DNA from: Serratia proteamaculans
Lineage (GTDB): Bacteria; Pseudomonadota; Gammaproteobacteria; Enterobacterales; Enterobacteriaceae
Reading direction: 5' to 3'
Length of the DNA stretch: 64,000 bases
NCBI RefSeq assembly: GCF_008830365.1
Contig: NZ_WBKI01000010.1
Span: 1-64,000, forward strand
Below, one piece after another: positions 34,448-45,182 of the stretch. A program made the position numbers and the translations under genes. Position 1 is the stretch's first letter, and each line of letters opens with the position of its first letter. The notes under the pieces were generated by a model. The model searched no databases, had not been told where the DNA came from, and saw nothing but the letters and a program-made list of their open reading frames with translations.

Positions 34448-34463
34448 AATGGTATTACCAAGC
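34448..34463. promoter_or_regulatory. Second PdhR-like half-palindrome
   Basis: AATGGTATTACCAAGC contains the core TGGTATTACCA (34450-34460), identical to the core of the perfect PdhR site 140 bp further on. It lies upstream of the pdhR promoter region and may assist repression. Confidence 0.5.
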
Positions 34464-34586
34464 ATGCGTTAGCGGTTTGCAGCAGCTCTGGTATTGAGGT
34501 GTTAAAATGTGCGGGTAACCTGATTTCGATTAAGGCCCATATGGACAGGAGGTGAATACTTTGTTACTTTACCGTCACGTTTTTGA

Positions 34587-34603
34587 AATTGGTATTACCA
34601 ATT
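34587..34603. promoter_or_regulatory. PdhR operator
   Basis: Perfect 17-bp palindrome AATTGGTATTACCAATT, 33 bp before the pdhR start codon. It fits the PdhR consensus ATTGGTnnnACCAAT. PdhR bound here would repress its own operon until pyruvate releases it, as in E. coli. Confidence 0.9.
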
Positions 34604-34636
34604 GACTCCGCGCCATTCGCAGAGAAGAAATCACCC

Positions 34637-35401
34637 ATGGCCTACAGCAAAATCCGCCAACCCAAGTTGTCAGACGTTATCGAGCAGCAGCTCGAACACC
34701 TGATCCTCGAGGGAACACTGCGCCCAGGCGAGAAACTGCCACCGGAGCGTGAACTGGCGAAACAATTTGATGTTTCCCGTCCTTCTCTGAGAGAGGCCAT
34801 CCAGCGCCTGGAAGCCAAAGGGCTGCTCCTGCGCCGTCAGGGCGGTGGCACCTTTGTACAAACTAATCTGTGGCAGAGCTTTAGCGATCCGCTGGCTGAA
34901 CTGCTGGCCGACCATCCTGAATCACAATTCGATCTGTTGGAAACCCGTCATGCCCTCGAAGGCATTGCTGCCTATTATGCGGCGTTGCGCGGTACCGACG
35001 AAGATCTGGCGCGCATCCGCGATTGCCACATGTTGATTCAGCAGGCCCAGGACAGCGGCGATCTCGACGCCGAAGCCGACGCGGTCATGCAATATCAAAT
35101 CGCCGTGACCGAAGCTGCCCACAACGTTGTGTTACTGCACCTGCTGCGCTGTATGGGGCCGATGCTGGAACAAAACGTGCGTCAGAACTTTGAATTGCTC
35201 TACTCGCGCCGTGAGATGTTGGCAAAAGTGAGCAGCCACCGCGCCGGAATTTTTGAGGCGATTGTGGCACGTGAGCCAGAGAGGGCCCGCGAAGCCTCGC
35301 ACCGCCATTTGGCGTTTATCGAGGAAATCTTGCTGGATCTCAGTCGGGAGCATACCCGACGCGAGAGATCGCTGCGGCGTCTCCAGCAACGCAAGGATTA
35401 A
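34637..35401 (+). CDS. pdhR: Pyruvate dehydrogenase complex repressor
   Basis: GntR/FadR-family regulator (254 aa, the same length as in E. coli) that represses pdhR-aceEF-lpd and some respiratory genes and is released by pyruvate. The N-terminal winged helix is clear ([49 protein letters not shown]), followed by the FCD ligand domain ([63 protein letters not shown]). ATG 34637 ([14 protein letters not shown]) matches the family. First gene of the operon with aceE and aceF. Confidence 0.97.
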   Translation: MAYSKIRQPKLSDVIEQQLEHLILEGTLRPGEKLPPERELAKQFDVSRPSLREAIQRLEAKGLLLRRQGGGTFVQTNLWQSFSDPLAELLADHPESQFDLLETRHALEGIAAYYAALRGTDEDLARIRDCHMLIQQAQDSGDLDAEADAVMQYQIAVTEAAHNVVLLHLLRCMGPMLEQNVRQNFELLYSRREMLAKVSSHRAGIFEAIVAREPERAREASHRHLAFIEEILLDLSREHTRRERSLRRLQQRKD

Positions 35402-35571
35402 GAACGGTTCTCTTCAGGGCACACCAGCCTGTGGGGTTTACGTTCGAAGTGCTTAATTAAGCATTTAAGTAAGCGGCAACTAAACTGATGGGCCTGTCTT
35501 CGTGTGTTTTGTTTCAGAACACAGGAAGACAGGCTCCAAAACAAACCATTAGACAGATAAGGAATACCACC

Positions 35572-38235
35572 ATGTCAGAACGTTTAAACAATGACGTGGA
35601 TCCGATCGAAACCCGCGACTGGCTGCAGGCGATCGAATCGGTCATCCGTGAAGAGGGTGTTGAGCGAGCTCAGTTTCTGATTGATCAGGTTCTGGGTGAA
35701 GCCCGTAAAGGCGGTGTTAGCGTTGCAGCCGGTGCTGCGGCTCACAACTACGTCAACACCATCGCGGTGGAAGACGAACCTGCTTACCCTGGTAACCTGG
35801 ATCTTGAGCGTCGTATCCGTTCAGCTATTCGCTGGAATGCGGTGATGACCGTTCTTCGTGCTTCCAAAAAAGATCTGGATCTGGGCGGCCACATGGCTTC
35901 CTTCCAGTCTTCTGCGACCTTCTATGAAGTCTGCTTCAACCACTTCTTCCGTGCACGCACCGAGCAAGACGGCGGCGATCTGGTTTACTTCCAGGGCCAC
36001 ATCTCTCCAGGCGTTTACGCACGTGCCTTCCTTGAAGGCCGCTTGACCGAAGACCAAATGAATAACTTCCGTCAGGAAGTTCACGGCAAAGGCCTGTCCT
36101 CTTACCCGCATCCTAAGTTGATGCCGGAATTCTGGCAGTTCCCTACCGTTTCTATGGGCCTGGGCCCAATCAGCGCCATCTATCAAGCGAAGTTCCTGAA
36201 ATATCTGGAGCACCGTGGCCTGAAGAATACCTCTGCCCAAACCGTTTACGCCTTCCTGGGCGATGGCGAGATGGATGAGCCGGAATCCAAGGGCGCGATC
36301 ACCATCGCTACCCGTGAGAAGCTGGACAACCTGGTATTCGTCATCAACTGTAACCTGCAGCGGCTGGACGGCCCTGTCACCGGTAACGGCAAGATCATCA
36401 ATGAGCTGGAAGGCATCTTCGCGGGCGCTGGCTGGCAGGTACTGAAAGTGATCTGGGGTGGTCGTTGGGATGAACTGCTGCGTAAAGATACCAGCGGCAA
36501 GCTGATCCAACTGATGAACGAAACCCTGGACGGCGACTACCAGACCTTCAAGTCCAAAGACGGCGCTTACGTCCGTGAGCACTTCTTCGGCCGCTTCCCG
36601 GAAACCGCTGCGCTGGTCAAAGATATGACCGACGAAGAGATCTGGGCCCTGAACCGTGGTGGTCACGATCCGAAGAAAGTCTTTGCTGCACTGAAAAAAG
36701 CGCAGGACACCCAAGGCAAACCAACCGTTATCCTGGCCCATACCATCAAAGGTTACGGCATGGGTGAAACTGCGGAAGGTAAAAACATTGCTCACCAGGT
36801 GAAGAAAATGAACATGGAAGGGGTTCACCACTTCCGCGATCGTTTCAATGTGCCAGTTGCCGATGCCGACATCGAAAAACTGCCGTACATCACCTTCGAG
36901 AAAGAGTCCGAAGAGTACAAATATCTGCACGAACGTCGTCAGGCGCTGAAAGGCTATGTGCCTACCCGTATGCCGAAGTTCACCGAGAAGCTGGAAATGC
37001 CGGCTCTGGCAGACTTCAGCTCCTTGCTGGAAGAGCAGAACAAAGAAATTTCTACCACTATCGCCTTTGTGCGTGCCCTGAACGTGATGCTGAAGAACAA
37101 GTCGATCAAAGATCGCCTGGTTCCAATCATCGCCGACGAAGCGCGTACCTTCGGGATGGAAGGTCTGTTCCGTCAGATCGGTATCTACAGCCCGAACGGC
37201 CAGCAGTACACCCCGCAGGACCGTGAGCAGGTTGCTTACTACAAAGAAGACGAGAAAGGCCAGATCCTGCAGGAAGGCATCAACGAACTGGGCGCAGCCT
37301 CTTCATGGTTGGCCGCAGCGACTTCCTACAGCACCAACGATCTGCCAATGATCCCGTTCTACATCTACTATTCGATGTTCGGTTTCCAGCGTATCGGTGA
37401 CCTGTGCTGGGCAGCCGGCGACCAACAGGCGCGCGGCTTCCTGGTAGGCGGTACTTCAGGCCGTACCACTCTGAACGGTGAAGGTCTGCAGCACGAAGAC
37501 GGCCACAGCCACATCCAGTCCCTGACTATTCCTAACTGTATCTCTTACGATCCAGCTTACGCGTACGAAGTGGCAGTGATCATGCATGACGGTCTGGTGC
37601 GCATGTACGGTGACGCGCAAGAAAACGTCTACTACTACATCACCACGCTGAACGAAAACTACCACATGCCGGCCATGCCACAGGGCGCAGAAGAAGGTAT
37701 CCGTAAAGGTATCTACAAGCTGGACACTCTGGCAGGCAGCAAAGGCAAGGTTCAGTTGCTGGGTTCAGGTTCTATCCTGCGTCACGTTCGTGATGCGGCG
37801 AAGATACTGGCTGACGATTACGGCGTGGGTTCTGACATCTACAGCGTGACTTCCTTCACTGAACTGGCGCGTGATGGCCAGGATTGTGAGCGTTGGAACA
37901 TGCTGCACCCAACCGAAACTCCGCGCGTACCTTACATCGCTCAGGTGATGAACGAAGCGCCGGCGGTTGCGTCTACCGACTACATGAAGCTGTTCGCAGA
38001 ACAGGTTCGTACTTACGTTCCAGCCAGCGACTATCGCGTTCTGGGTACTGACGGCTTCGGTCGTTCAGACAGCCGCGAAAACCTGCGCCACCACTTTGAA
38101 GTTGATGCTTCTTACGTTGTGGTTGCTGCACTGGGTGAACTGGCTAAACGCGGTGAAATTGAAGCTTCTGTGGTAGCTGATGCGATTAAGAAATTCGACA
38201 TCAACCCAGAAAAAGTTAACCCGCGTCTGGCATAA
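35572..38235 (+). CDS. aceE: Pyruvate dehydrogenase E1 component
   Basis: Homodimeric thiamine-diphosphate-dependent E1 (887 aa) that decarboxylates pyruvate and acetylates the lipoyl groups of AceF. The ThDP/Mg motif [32 protein letters not shown] begins near residue 230. Other marks are [36 protein letters not shown] and [28 protein letters not shown] 35572 ([13 protein letters not shown]) matches E. coli and follows AAGGAA. The 170 bp before it contain a 14-bp palindrome TGCTTAATTAAGCA (35450-35463), possibly part of an internal promoter. Codon use is that of a highly expressed gene. Confidence 0.98.
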   Translation: MSERLNNDVDPIETRDWLQAIESVIREEGVERAQFLIDQVLGEARKGGVSVAAGAAAHNYVNTIAVEDEPAYPGNLDLERRIRSAIRWNAVMTVLRASKKDLDLGGHMASFQSSATFYEVCFNHFFRARTEQDGGDLVYFQGHISPGVYARAFLEGRLTEDQMNNFRQEVHGKGLSSYPHPKLMPEFWQFPTVSMGLGPISAIYQAKFLKYLEHRGLKNTSAQTVYAFLGDGEMDEPESKGAITIATREKLDNLVFVINCNLQRLDGPVTGNGKIINELEGIFAGAGWQVLKVIWGGRWDELLRKDTSGKLIQLMNETLDGDYQTFKSKDGAYVREHFFGRFPETAALVKDMTDEEIWALNRGGHDPKKVFAALKKAQDTQGKPTVILAHTIKGYGMGETAEGKNIAHQVKKMNMEGVHHFRDRFNVPVADADIEKLPYITFEKESEEYKYLHERRQALKGYVPTRMPKFTEKLEMPALADFSSLLEEQNKEISTTIAFVRALNVMLKNKSIKDRLVPIIADEARTFGMEGLFRQIGIYSPNGQQYTPQDREQVAYYKEDEKGQILQEGINELGAASSWLAAATSYSTNDLPMIPFYIYYSMFGFQRIGDLCWAAGDQQARGFLVGGTSGRTTLNGEGLQHEDGHSHIQSLTIPNCISYDPAYAYEVAVIMHDGLVRMYGDAQENVYYYITTLNENYHMPAMPQGAEEGIRKGIYKLDTLAGSKGKVQLLGSGSILRHVRDAAKILADDYGVGSDIYSVTSFTELARDGQDCERWNMLHPTETPRVPYIAQVMNEAPAVASTDYMKLFAEQVRTYVPASDYRVLGTDGFGRSDSRENLRHHFEVDASYVVVAALGELAKRGEIEASVVADAIKKFDINPEKVNPRLA

Positions 38236-38248
38236 GAGGTACAGAAGA

Positions 38249-40132
38249 ATGTCTATCGAAATTAAAGTACCGGACATCGGTGCAGACGAAGTGGAAATCA
38301 CCGAAATTCTGGTGAAAGTGGGCGATAAAGTTGAAGCTGAACAATCGCTGATCACCGTTGAAGGTGATAAAGCTTCCATGGAAGTCCCATCCCCGCAGGC
38401 GGGTGTGGTTAAAGAAATCAAGGTTTCCGTCGGTGACAAAACCGAGACCGGCAAACTGCTGATGATCTTTGAAGCAGAAGGGGCGGCTCAGGCCGCACCA
38501 ACAGACAAGGCTGAAGAAAAACCGGCCGCAGCACCTGCTGCTGCACCGGCTGCCGCTGCGGCCAAAGACGTTGCGGTACCGGACATCGGTGCTGACGAAG
38601 TTGAAGTGACCGAGATCCTGGTGAAAGTGGGCGACAAGGTGGAAGCCGAGCAGTCCCTGATCACCGTTGAAGGCGACAAGGCTTCAATGGAAGTCCCGGC
38701 ACCGTTCGCGGGCACCGTGAAAGAGATCAAAATCGGCACTGGCGACAAAGTCACCACCGGTTCTATGATCATGGTCTTCGAAGTGGCTGGCGCCGCTTCT
38801 GCTGCTACTCCGGCTGCGGCACAAGCTCCGGCTGCCCCAGCGGCACCGGCGGCTTCTGCGGCCAAAGACGTTGCAGTACCGGACATCGGCGGCGACGAAG
38901 TAGAAGTGACCGAAGTGATGGTGAAAGTGGGCGACAAAGTTGCCGCTGAGCAGTCACTGATCACCGTTGAAGGTGACAAGGCTTCTATGGAAGTCCCGGC
39001 ACCGTTCGCAGGTACCGTGAAAGAAATCAAAATCAGCACCGGCGACAAAGTGAAAACCGGCTCCCTGATCATGGTCTTCGAAGTGGAAGGCGCAGCGCCA
39101 GCCGCTGCTCCTGCCCAAAAAGCAGAAGCTGCACCGGCTCCGGCTGCAAGTTCTGCACCGGCCCAACAGGCTGCACCAGCTGCCAAAGGCGAGTTCACTG
39201 AGAACGACGCTTATGTGCACGCTACCCCGGTCATCCGCCGTCTGGCGCGTGAATTCGGCGTAAACCTGGCGAAAGTGAAAGGCACCGGTCGTAAAGGCCG
39301 CATCCTGCGCGAAGACGTTCAAACTTACGTGAAAGACGCGGTCAAACGTGCAGAAGCGGCTCCGGCTGCTGCTGCCGGTGGCGGTCTGCCAGGCATGCTG
39401 CCATGGCCGAAAGTGGACTTCAGCAAGTTCGGTGAGATCGAAGAAGTTGAACTGGGCCGCATCCAGAAAATCTCGGGTGCCAACCTGAGCCGTAACTGGG
39501 TGATGATCCCGCACGTCACTCACTTCGACAAAACCGATATCACCGATCTGGAAGCTTTCCGCAAGCAACAGAACGAAGAAGCTGCCAAGCGTAAGTTGGA
39601 TGTGAAGTTCACCCCGGTGGTGTTCATCATGAAAGCTGTCGCTGCCGCACTGGAGCAGATGCCGCGCTTCAACAGCTCTCTGTCCGAAGATGGCCAGAAG
39701 CTGACGCTGAAGAAATACATCAACGTGGGTGTTGCGGTTGATACGCCAAACGGTCTGGTGGTTCCGGTCTTCAAGGATGTGAACAAGAAGAGCATCACTG
39801 AACTGTCCCGTGAACTGATGGCTATCTCCAAAAAAGCGCGTGACGGCAAGCTGACCGCAGGCGAAATGCAGGGCGGGTGTTTCACCATCTCTAGCCTGGG
39901 CGGTATCGGGACGACCCATTTCGCACCAATTGTGAATGCACCTGAAGTGGCCATTCTGGGCGTCTCCAAGTCTGCGATGGAGCCGGTCTGGAACGGTAAA
40001 GAGTTCGTGCCACGTCTGATGATGCCAATGTCGCTCTCCTTCGACCACCGTGTGATTGACGGTGCGGATGGTGCGCGCTTTATTACCATCATCAACAACA
40101 TGCTGGCTGACATCCGCCGTATGGTGATGTAA
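38249..40132 (+). CDS. aceF: Pyruvate dehydrogenase E2, dihydrolipoyl acetyltransferase
   Basis: Core subunit of the complex (627 aa). Three tandem lipoyl domains carry the modified lysine in GDKAS at Lys41, Lys144 and Lys244. They are separated by Ala/Pro-rich flexible linkers and are so alike in DNA that they form ~300-bp direct repeats. A peripheral subunit-binding domain follows ([29 protein letters not shown]), then the catalytic domain with [14 protein letters not shown]. It lies 13 bp after aceE and ends in a hairpin. Confidence 0.98.
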   Translation: MSIEIKVPDIGADEVEITEILVKVGDKVEAEQSLITVEGDKASMEVPSPQAGVVKEIKVSVGDKTETGKLLMIFEAEGAAQAAPTDKAEEKPAAAPAAAPAAAAAKDVAVPDIGADEVEVTEILVKVGDKVEAEQSLITVEGDKASMEVPAPFAGTVKEIKIGTGDKVTTGSMIMVFEVAGAASAATPAAAQAPAAPAAPAASAAKDVAVPDIGGDEVEVTEVMVKVGDKVAAEQSLITVEGDKASMEVPAPFAGTVKEIKISTGDKVKTGSLIMVFEVEGAAPAAAPAQKAEAAPAPAASSAPAQQAAPAAKGEFTENDAYVHATPVIRRLAREFGVNLAKVKGTGRKGRILREDVQTYVKDAVKRAEAAPAAAAGGGLPGMLPWPKVDFSKFGEIEEVELGRIQKISGANLSRNWVMIPHVTHFDKTDITDLEAFRKQQNEEAAKRKLDVKFTPVVFIMKAVAAALEQMPRFNSSLSEDGQKLTLKKYINVGVAVDTPNGLVVPVFKDVNKKSITELSRELMAISKKARDGKLTAGEMQGGCFTISSLGGIGTTHFAPIVNAPEVAILGVSKSAMEPVWNGKEFVPRLMMPMSLSFDHRVIDGADGARFITIINNMLADIRRMVM

Positions 40133-40136
40133 TGAA

Positions 40137-40164
40137 AAAGGGGCGCAGTTATGCTGCGCCCTTA
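40137..40164 (+). terminator. Hairpin after aceF
   Basis: Stem GGGCGCAG / CTGCGCCC with loop TTATG, preceded by AAAA and followed by TTAT. The U tract is short, so it may allow some read-through into lpd, as known for E. coli. Confidence 0.65.
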
Positions 40165-40239
40165 TCACTTCATTAGCAGTTTTGTCGGTTTTTGCATGAC
40201 TCGACAAAATTGTTGAGACACGGGTCACTCGAACACGCT

Positions 40240-40267
40240 TTGCAGATTATTAACAATTCTGTAAACT
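40240..40267 (+). promoter_or_regulatory. Candidate lpd promoter
   Basis: TTGCAG (40240-40245), 16-bp spacer, TAAACT (40262-40267). The spacer contains ATTATTAACAATT, which resembles an ArcA-type site. E. coli lpd is known to have its own promoter because Lpd also serves other complexes. Confidence 0.4.
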
Positions 40268-40366
40268 GCTGGCGGTGTAAGCGTCCCGGTGGATGAAGGG
40301 CGTTATGAGATCGATTAGTAATAAAAATGACGTCAGACCCGCCGGACAATCAATTAAGAGGTCATG

Positions 40367-41791
40367 ATGAGTACTGAAATTAAAACTCAGGTCGTGGTAC
40401 TTGGGGCGGGCCCGGCAGGTTATTCTGCTGCCTTTCGTTGCGCTGACTTAGGTCTTGAAACCGTTCTGGTTGAACGTTATTCCACTCTGGGCGGTGTTTG
40501 CCTGAACGTGGGATGTATCCCTTCCAAAGCCCTGTTGCACGTTGCCAAAGTAATCGAAGAAGCCAAAGCCCTGGCCGAACACGGCATCGTTTTCGGCGAG
40601 CCGAAAACTGACATCGACAAAGTGCGCGTCTGGAAAGAAAAAGTCATCAATCAGCTGACCGGCGGTCTGGCTGGTATGGCTAAAGGCCGTAAAGTTAAAG
40701 TTGTTAACGGCCTGGGCAAGTTCACTGGCGCTAACACCCTGGTTGTTGAAGGCGAAAATGGCCCAACGACCATCAACTTCGACAATGCCATCATTGCCGC
40801 AGGTTCCCGTCCGATCCAACTGCCATTCATTCCTCATGAAGATCCACGCGTGTGGGACTCAACCGATGCACTGGAACTGAAAACTGTCCCAGAGCGTCTG
40901 CTGGTCATGGGTGGCGGTATCATCGGCCTGGAAATGGGCACCGTATACCATGCGTTGGGTTCACAGATCGACGTGGTTGAGATGTTTGACCAGGTGATCC
41001 CGGCCGCTGACAAAGACGTGGTGAAAGTCTTCACCAAACGCATCAGCAAGCAGTTCAACCTGATGCTGGAAACCAAAGTGACCGCGGTAGAAGCCAAAGA
41101 AGACGGCATCTACGTCACTATGGAAGGCAAAAAAGCGCCTGCAGAACCACAGCGTTACGACGCGGTGCTAGTGGCTATTGGTCGTGTGCCGAATGGCAAA
41201 CTGCTGGAAGCGGGTAAAGCCGGTGTTGAAGTTGACGAGCGTGGCTTCATCAATGTCGACAAGCAACTGCGCACCAACGTGCCGCACATCTTCGCTATCG
41301 GCGACATCGTCGGTCAACCGATGCTGGCGCACAAAGGCGTGCATGAAGGCCACGTTGCTGCAGAAGTTATCGCCGGCATGAAGCACTACTTCGACCCGAA
41401 AGTGATTCCATCGATCGCGTACACCGAGCCGGAAGTTGCCTGGGTGGGTCTGACCGAGAAAGAAGCGAAAGAGAAAGGCATCAGCTACGAAACTTCCACC
41501 TTCCCGTGGGCAGCTTCTGGCCGTGCTATCGCTTCCGATTGTGCAGACGGCATGACCAAACTGATCTTCGACAAAGAAACTCACCGTATCATCGGTGGTG
41601 CGATTGTCGGCACCAACGGCGGCGAGCTGCTGGGTGAGATCGGTCTGGCTATCGAGATGGGTTGCGACGCAGAAGACATCGCGCTGACTATCCATGCTCA
41701 CCCAACCCTGCACGAATCTGTAGGTTTGGCGGCTGAGATCTACGAAGGTAGCATCACCGATCTGCCTAACCCGAAAGCCAAGAAGAAGTAA
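40367..41791 (+). CDS. lpdA: Dihydrolipoyl dehydrogenase (E3)
   Basis: FAD flavoprotein (474 aa) that reoxidises dihydrolipoamide in the pyruvate and 2-oxoglutarate dehydrogenase complexes and in the glycine cleavage system. It has the FAD motif VVVLGAGPAGYSAAFRCADLG, redox disulfide Cys45/Cys50 (GGVCLNVGCIPSK), NAD motif LLVMGGGIIGLEMG and the C-terminal dimer motif TIHAHPTLHES, which supplies the active-site His. ATG 40367 (MSTEIKTQ) is preferred to ATG 40364 for its 5-6 nt spacing from AAGAGG and for identity with the E. coli start. Confidence 0.98.
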   Translation: MSTEIKTQVVVLGAGPAGYSAAFRCADLGLETVLVERYSTLGGVCLNVGCIPSKALLHVAKVIEEAKALAEHGIVFGEPKTDIDKVRVWKEKVINQLTGGLAGMAKGRKVKVVNGLGKFTGANTLVVEGENGPTTINFDNAIIAAGSRPIQLPFIPHEDPRVWDSTDALELKTVPERLLVMGGGIIGLEMGTVYHALGSQIDVVEMFDQVIPAADKDVVKVFTKRISKQFNLMLETKVTAVEAKEDGIYVTMEGKKAPAEPQRYDAVLVAIGRVPNGKLLEAGKAGVEVDERGFINVDKQLRTNVPHIFAIGDIVGQPMLAHKGVHEGHVAAEVIAGMKHYFDPKVIPSIAYTEPEVAWVGLTEKEAKEKGISYETSTFPWAASGRAIASDCADGMTKLIFDKETHRIIGGAIVGTNGGELLGEIGLAIEMGCDAEDIALTIHAHPTLHESVGLAAEIYEGSITDLPNPKAKKK

Positions 41792-41814
41792 TTCTGCTGG
41801 TTTGAAAGGTTGAT

Positions 41815-41843
41815 AAGCGGCTCCTGAAAAGGGGCCGTTTTTT
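41815..41843 (+). terminator. Terminator of lpdA
   Basis: Stem CGGCTCC / GGGGCCG around TGAAAA, followed by six T residues, 26 bp after the stop codon. Confidence 0.88.
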
Positions 41844-41949
41844 ATGGGCGACGTTCAGTAAAAGGCCGCTCAACAACGCCTGTAAAGAATTTCCGGGCAT
41901 TCTTTTTGTTGATTTTTTAATCACACATGCACACCATGATCGTGCTTTG

Positions 41950-42043
41950 TGGCGCTTGTATCGTTCTTTAACGATGTAAGAAATCCGTAAGGTGCCTGCT
42001 AACACCGAACGGAACAACAGAACCGCCTTAATGGCGGTTTTTT
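41950..42043 (+). ncRNA. Candidate small RNA upstream of acnB
   Basis: An orphan Rho-independent terminator (AACCGCC-TTAAT-GGCGGTT plus TTTT, 42021-42043) lies in a 654-bp gene-free gap with no gene ending nearby, since lpdA already has its own terminator 180 bp upstream. Before it is a perfect hairpin ATCGTT-CTTT-AACGAT (41960-41975). This is the layout of a short independent transcript; start and function are unknown. The rest of the gap holds an inverted repeat AATAGCCA / TGGCTATT (42079-42105) and the acnB promoter region. Confidence 0.35.
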
Positions 42044-42226
42044 GTGCCTTCCGCTCTCAAATTTTACTATTCGCCACCAATAGCCATTGTAAGTAAGTGG
42101 CTATTATGTTGTGCTCGTCAGGCTTAATTTTGTTGTAGACGGACCCAACCTGCAGCCCCGGCTAGCCTGTGCCGCAGCCGATTACACTGTACTCAACGAT
42201 TCAGCAAAGATTTAATGTTGCTTTTA

Positions 42227-42265
42227 TGTGAACGAATTAACAACCAATTCAAATCCTGATATGCT
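42227..42265 (+). promoter_or_regulatory. Candidate acnB promoter with CRP-like site
   Basis: -35 TTAACA (42237-42242), 17-bp spacer, -10 TATGCT (42260-42265). A CRP-like motif TGTGA-ACGAAT-TAACA (42227-42242) overlaps the -35, as expected for class II activation. CRP activation of acnB is known in E. coli; here only the sequence match is seen. The 5' leader would be about 175 nt. Confidence 0.45.
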
Positions 42266-42370
42266 GGCTGAGCGGAACCGGGCACTGTAACTACAGTCCA
42301 GGACATCGACAGCAGTGCCCCGTCAGGATCAATGGCATCAACACCGTGCGCTAAACCCGGTTTGAAAATA

Positions 42371-42402
42371 TATACCCTACGGCTTTAAAGACGACGGGTA
42401 TA
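42371..42402. repeat. Short copy of the dispersed TATACCC...GGGTATA element
   Basis: A 32-bp imperfect palindrome with perfect 7-bp ends TATACCC / GGGTATA and core CGGCTTTAAAGACGAC. It lies in the presumed acnB 5' leader, 44 bp before the start codon, and is related to the elements at 52988 and 54811. Confidence 0.65.
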
Positions 42403-42445
42403 AACGCCAGGCACAATAAATGACAATGAGAGCGAGGAGAATGTC

Positions 42446-45043
42446 GTGCTAGAAGAATACCGTAAGCACGTAGCCGAGCGTGCTGCAGAGGGCATCGTCC
42501 CTAAGCCGTTAGACGCCACCCAAATGGCAGCGCTGGTTGAATCATTAAAAAATCCGCCAAAAGGCGAAGAAGAATTCCTGTTAGACCTGCTGATTAACCG
42601 TGTACCCCCAGGCGTCGATGAAGCCGCCTATGTTAAAGCAGGTTTCCTGGCTGCCATCGCCAAAGGCGAAGCAACATCCCCTCTGATTACCCCTGAAAAA
42701 GCCATAGAACTGTTGGGTACCATGCAGGGCGGCTATAACATTCATCCGCTGATTGACGCGCTGGATAACGAAAAATTGGCTGCGATTGCCGCTAAAGCGC
42801 TGTCCCATACGCTGCTGATGTTTGATAACTTCTACGACGTGGAAGAGAAAGCCAAGGCGGGTAACCCACACGCCAAACAGATTATGCAGTCCTGGGCCGA
42901 TGCCGAGTGGTATCTGTCACGTCCGCAGTTGGCGGAAAAAATTACCGTTACCGTGTTTAAAGTCACCGGTGAAACCAATACCGATGATCTGTCACCGGCA
43001 CCGGATGCCTGGTCGCGCCCGGATATCCCGCTGCACGCCCTGGCGATGCTGAAAAACGAACGTGAAGGCATAGTGCCGGATCAGCCGGGCAGCGTTGGCC
43101 CAATCAAACAGATTGAACTGCTGAACAAAAAAGGCTTCCCGCTGGCCTACGTTGGTGACGTGGTCGGTACCGGTTCTTCCCGTAAGTCCGCCACCAACTC
43201 GGTGCTGTGGTTTATGGGCGATGACATCCCGCACGTGCCTAACAAGCGCGGCGGCGGTGTGGTACTGGGGGGTAAAATTGCGCCAATCTTCTTCAACACC
43301 ATGGAAGATGCCGGTGCACTGCCGATTGAAGTGGACGTTAATGACCTGAACATGGGCGACGTAATCGACATTTACCCGTACAAGGGTGAAGTACGTAACC
43401 ATGAAACTGGCGATCTGATTGCCAACTTCGAACTGAAAACTGACGTGCTGCTCGATGAAGTACGCGCCGGTGGCCGTATCCCGTTGATCATCGGCCGCGG
43501 CCTGACCACCAAAGCGCGTGAAGCGCTGGGCCTGCCGCACAGCGACGTGTTCCGCATTGCCAAAGAAGTGGCTGCCAGCAGCAAAGGCTTCTCACTGGCG
43601 CAGAAAATGGTTGGCCGCGCCTGTGGCGTTGCCGGCGTGCGTCCGGGGGAATACTGTGAGCCGAAGATGACCTCCGTCGGTTCTCAGGACACCACCGGCC
43701 CGATGACCCGTGACGAGCTGAAAGACCTGGCTTGCCTGGGCTTCTCCGCCGATCTGGTCATGCAGTCGTTCTGTCACACCGCCGCGTACCCGAAACCGGT
43801 TGATGTGACCACTCACCATACGCTGCCGGACTTTATCATGAACCGTGGTGGCGTATCGCTGCGTCCAGGCGACGGTGTTATCCACTCCTGGCTGAACCGC
43901 ATGCTGCTGCCGGATACCGTAGGTACCGGTGGTGACTCCCACACCCGTTTCCCGATTGGTATTTCCTTCCCGGCGGGTTCTGGCCTGGTCGCCTTTGCTG
44001 CCGCCACCGGCGTGATGCCGCTGGATATGCCTGAGTCGGTGCTGGTGCGCTTCAAAGGTAAAATGCAGCCGGGTATCACCCTGCGTGACCTGGTGCATGC
44101 CATCCCTTACTACGCCATCCAGCAGGGCCTGCTGACCGTAGAGAAGAAGGGCAAGAAGAACATCTTCTCCGGCCGTATTCTGGAAATCGAAGGCTTGCCG
44201 GAACTGAAGGTTGAGCAGGCATTCGAACTGACTGACGCCTCTGCCGAACGTTCCGCAGCCGGTTGTACCATCAAGCTGGATAAGGCCCCGATCGAAGAGT
44301 ATCTGAACTCTAACATCGTGCTGCTGAAGTGGATGATCTCCGAAGGCTACGGCGACCGTCGTACGCTGGAGCGTCGTGTCCAGGGCATGCAGAAATGGCT
44401 GGCAGATCCGCAATTGCTGGAAGGCGATGCAGATGCAGAATACGCGGCGGTGATCGACATCGATCTGGCGGAAATCACTCAGCCAATCCTGTGTGCACCA
44501 AACGATCCGGATGACGCGCGTCTACTGTCTGATGTGGCCAACAGCAAGATCGATGAAGTGTTCATCGGCTCCTGCATGACCAACATCGGCCACTTCCGTG
44601 CTGCCGGCAAGCTGTTGGATCAGCACAAGGGGCAGTTGCCGACTCGTCTGTGGGTGGCTCCGCCAACCAAGATGGATGCGGCTCAGTTGACCGAAGAGGG
44701 CTACTACAGCGTGTTCGGCAAGAGTGGGGCACGCATCGAGATCCCGGGCTGTTCACTGTGCATGGGTAACCAGGCGCGGGTGGCCGACGGTGCGACGGTG
44801 GTTTCCACCTCTACCCGTAACTTCCCGAACCGTTTGGGGACTGGCGCCAACGTCTATCTGGCGTCTGCAGAACTGGCGGCAGTGGCTTCATTGCTGGGCC
44901 GTCTGCCAACGCCGGACGAGTACCAGACGTACATGGCACAGGTCGATAAGTCTGCGGCGGACACCTACCGCTATCTGAACTTTGACCAGTTGGGCCAGTA
45001 CACTGAAAAAGCCGACGGCGTGATCTTCCAAACCGCTGTTTAA
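42446..45043 (+). CDS. acnB: Aconitate hydratase B
   Basis: Major TCA-cycle aconitase (865 aa), which interconverts citrate and isocitrate and, when its cluster is lost, binds mRNA. An N-terminal HEAT-like domain unique to AcnB (about 1-160) precedes the swivel domain ([19 protein letters not shown]) and the catalytic domains with [20 protein letters not shown] and [11 protein letters not shown]. The [4Fe-4S] cysteines are in [11 protein letters not shown] and [10 protein letters not shown]. The start is GTG at 42446 after GAGGAGAATGTC, giving MLEEYRKHV as in E. coli. A strong terminator follows. Confidence 0.98.
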   Translation: MLEEYRKHVAERAAEGIVPKPLDATQMAALVESLKNPPKGEEEFLLDLLINRVPPGVDEAAYVKAGFLAAIAKGEATSPLITPEKAIELLGTMQGGYNIHPLIDALDNEKLAAIAAKALSHTLLMFDNFYDVEEKAKAGNPHAKQIMQSWADAEWYLSRPQLAEKITVTVFKVTGETNTDDLSPAPDAWSRPDIPLHALAMLKNEREGIVPDQPGSVGPIKQIELLNKKGFPLAYVGDVVGTGSSRKSATNSVLWFMGDDIPHVPNKRGGGVVLGGKIAPIFFNTMEDAGALPIEVDVNDLNMGDVIDIYPYKGEVRNHETGDLIANFELKTDVLLDEVRAGGRIPLIIGRGLTTKAREALGLPHSDVFRIAKEVAASSKGFSLAQKMVGRACGVAGVRPGEYCEPKMTSVGSQDTTGPMTRDELKDLACLGFSADLVMQSFCHTAAYPKPVDVTTHHTLPDFIMNRGGVSLRPGDGVIHSWLNRMLLPDTVGTGGDSHTRFPIGISFPAGSGLVAFAAATGVMPLDMPESVLVRFKGKMQPGITLRDLVHAIPYYAIQQGLLTVEKKGKKNIFSGRILEIEGLPELKVEQAFELTDASAERSAAGCTIKLDKAPIEEYLNSNIVLLKWMISEGYGDRRTLERRVQGMQKWLADPQLLEGDADAEYAAVIDIDLAEITQPILCAPNDPDDARLLSDVANSKIDEVFIGSCMTNIGHFRAAGKLLDQHKGQLPTRLWVAPPTKMDAAQLTEEGYYSVFGKSGARIEIPGCSLCMGNQARVADGATVVSTSTRNFPNRLGTGANVYLASAELAAVASLLGRLPTPDEYQTYMAQVDKSAADTYRYLNFDQLGQYTEKADGVIFQTAV

Positions 45044-45066
45044 GTCGCTATATTGCGCAACTGTTT

Positions 45067-45092
45067 AACGGGAGGCCTTGGCCTCCCGTTTT
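45067..45092 (+). terminator. Terminator of acnB
   Basis: Perfect stem AACGGGAGGCC / GGCCTCCCGTT around TT (11 bp), followed by TTATTTTT, 23 bp after the stop codon. Confidence 0.92.
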
Positions 45093-45182
45093 ATTTTTCT
45101 CAGTTGCCAACTTTGCGAGCGTTCACTGAGTTAGTCATGAATTAATGTTTACACTAAGAGAAAGGGCTCAGGAGGGCGTGCT

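Noticed and set aside
38249..39190. Near-identical ~300-bp direct repeats
   Set aside because: They are the three lipoyl domains of aceF, not a mobile or CRISPR-like repeat.
38954..40228. 424-codon open frame on the minus strand
   Set aside because: Antisense to aceF, whose lipoyl and catalytic domains are unmistakable; the frame extends only a little past the gene.
41766..42017. 83-codon minus-strand frame between lpdA and acnB
   Set aside because: It begins inside the orphan hairpin region and ends antisense to lpdA; no ribosome site and no family resemblance. An RNA is the better reading of this gap.
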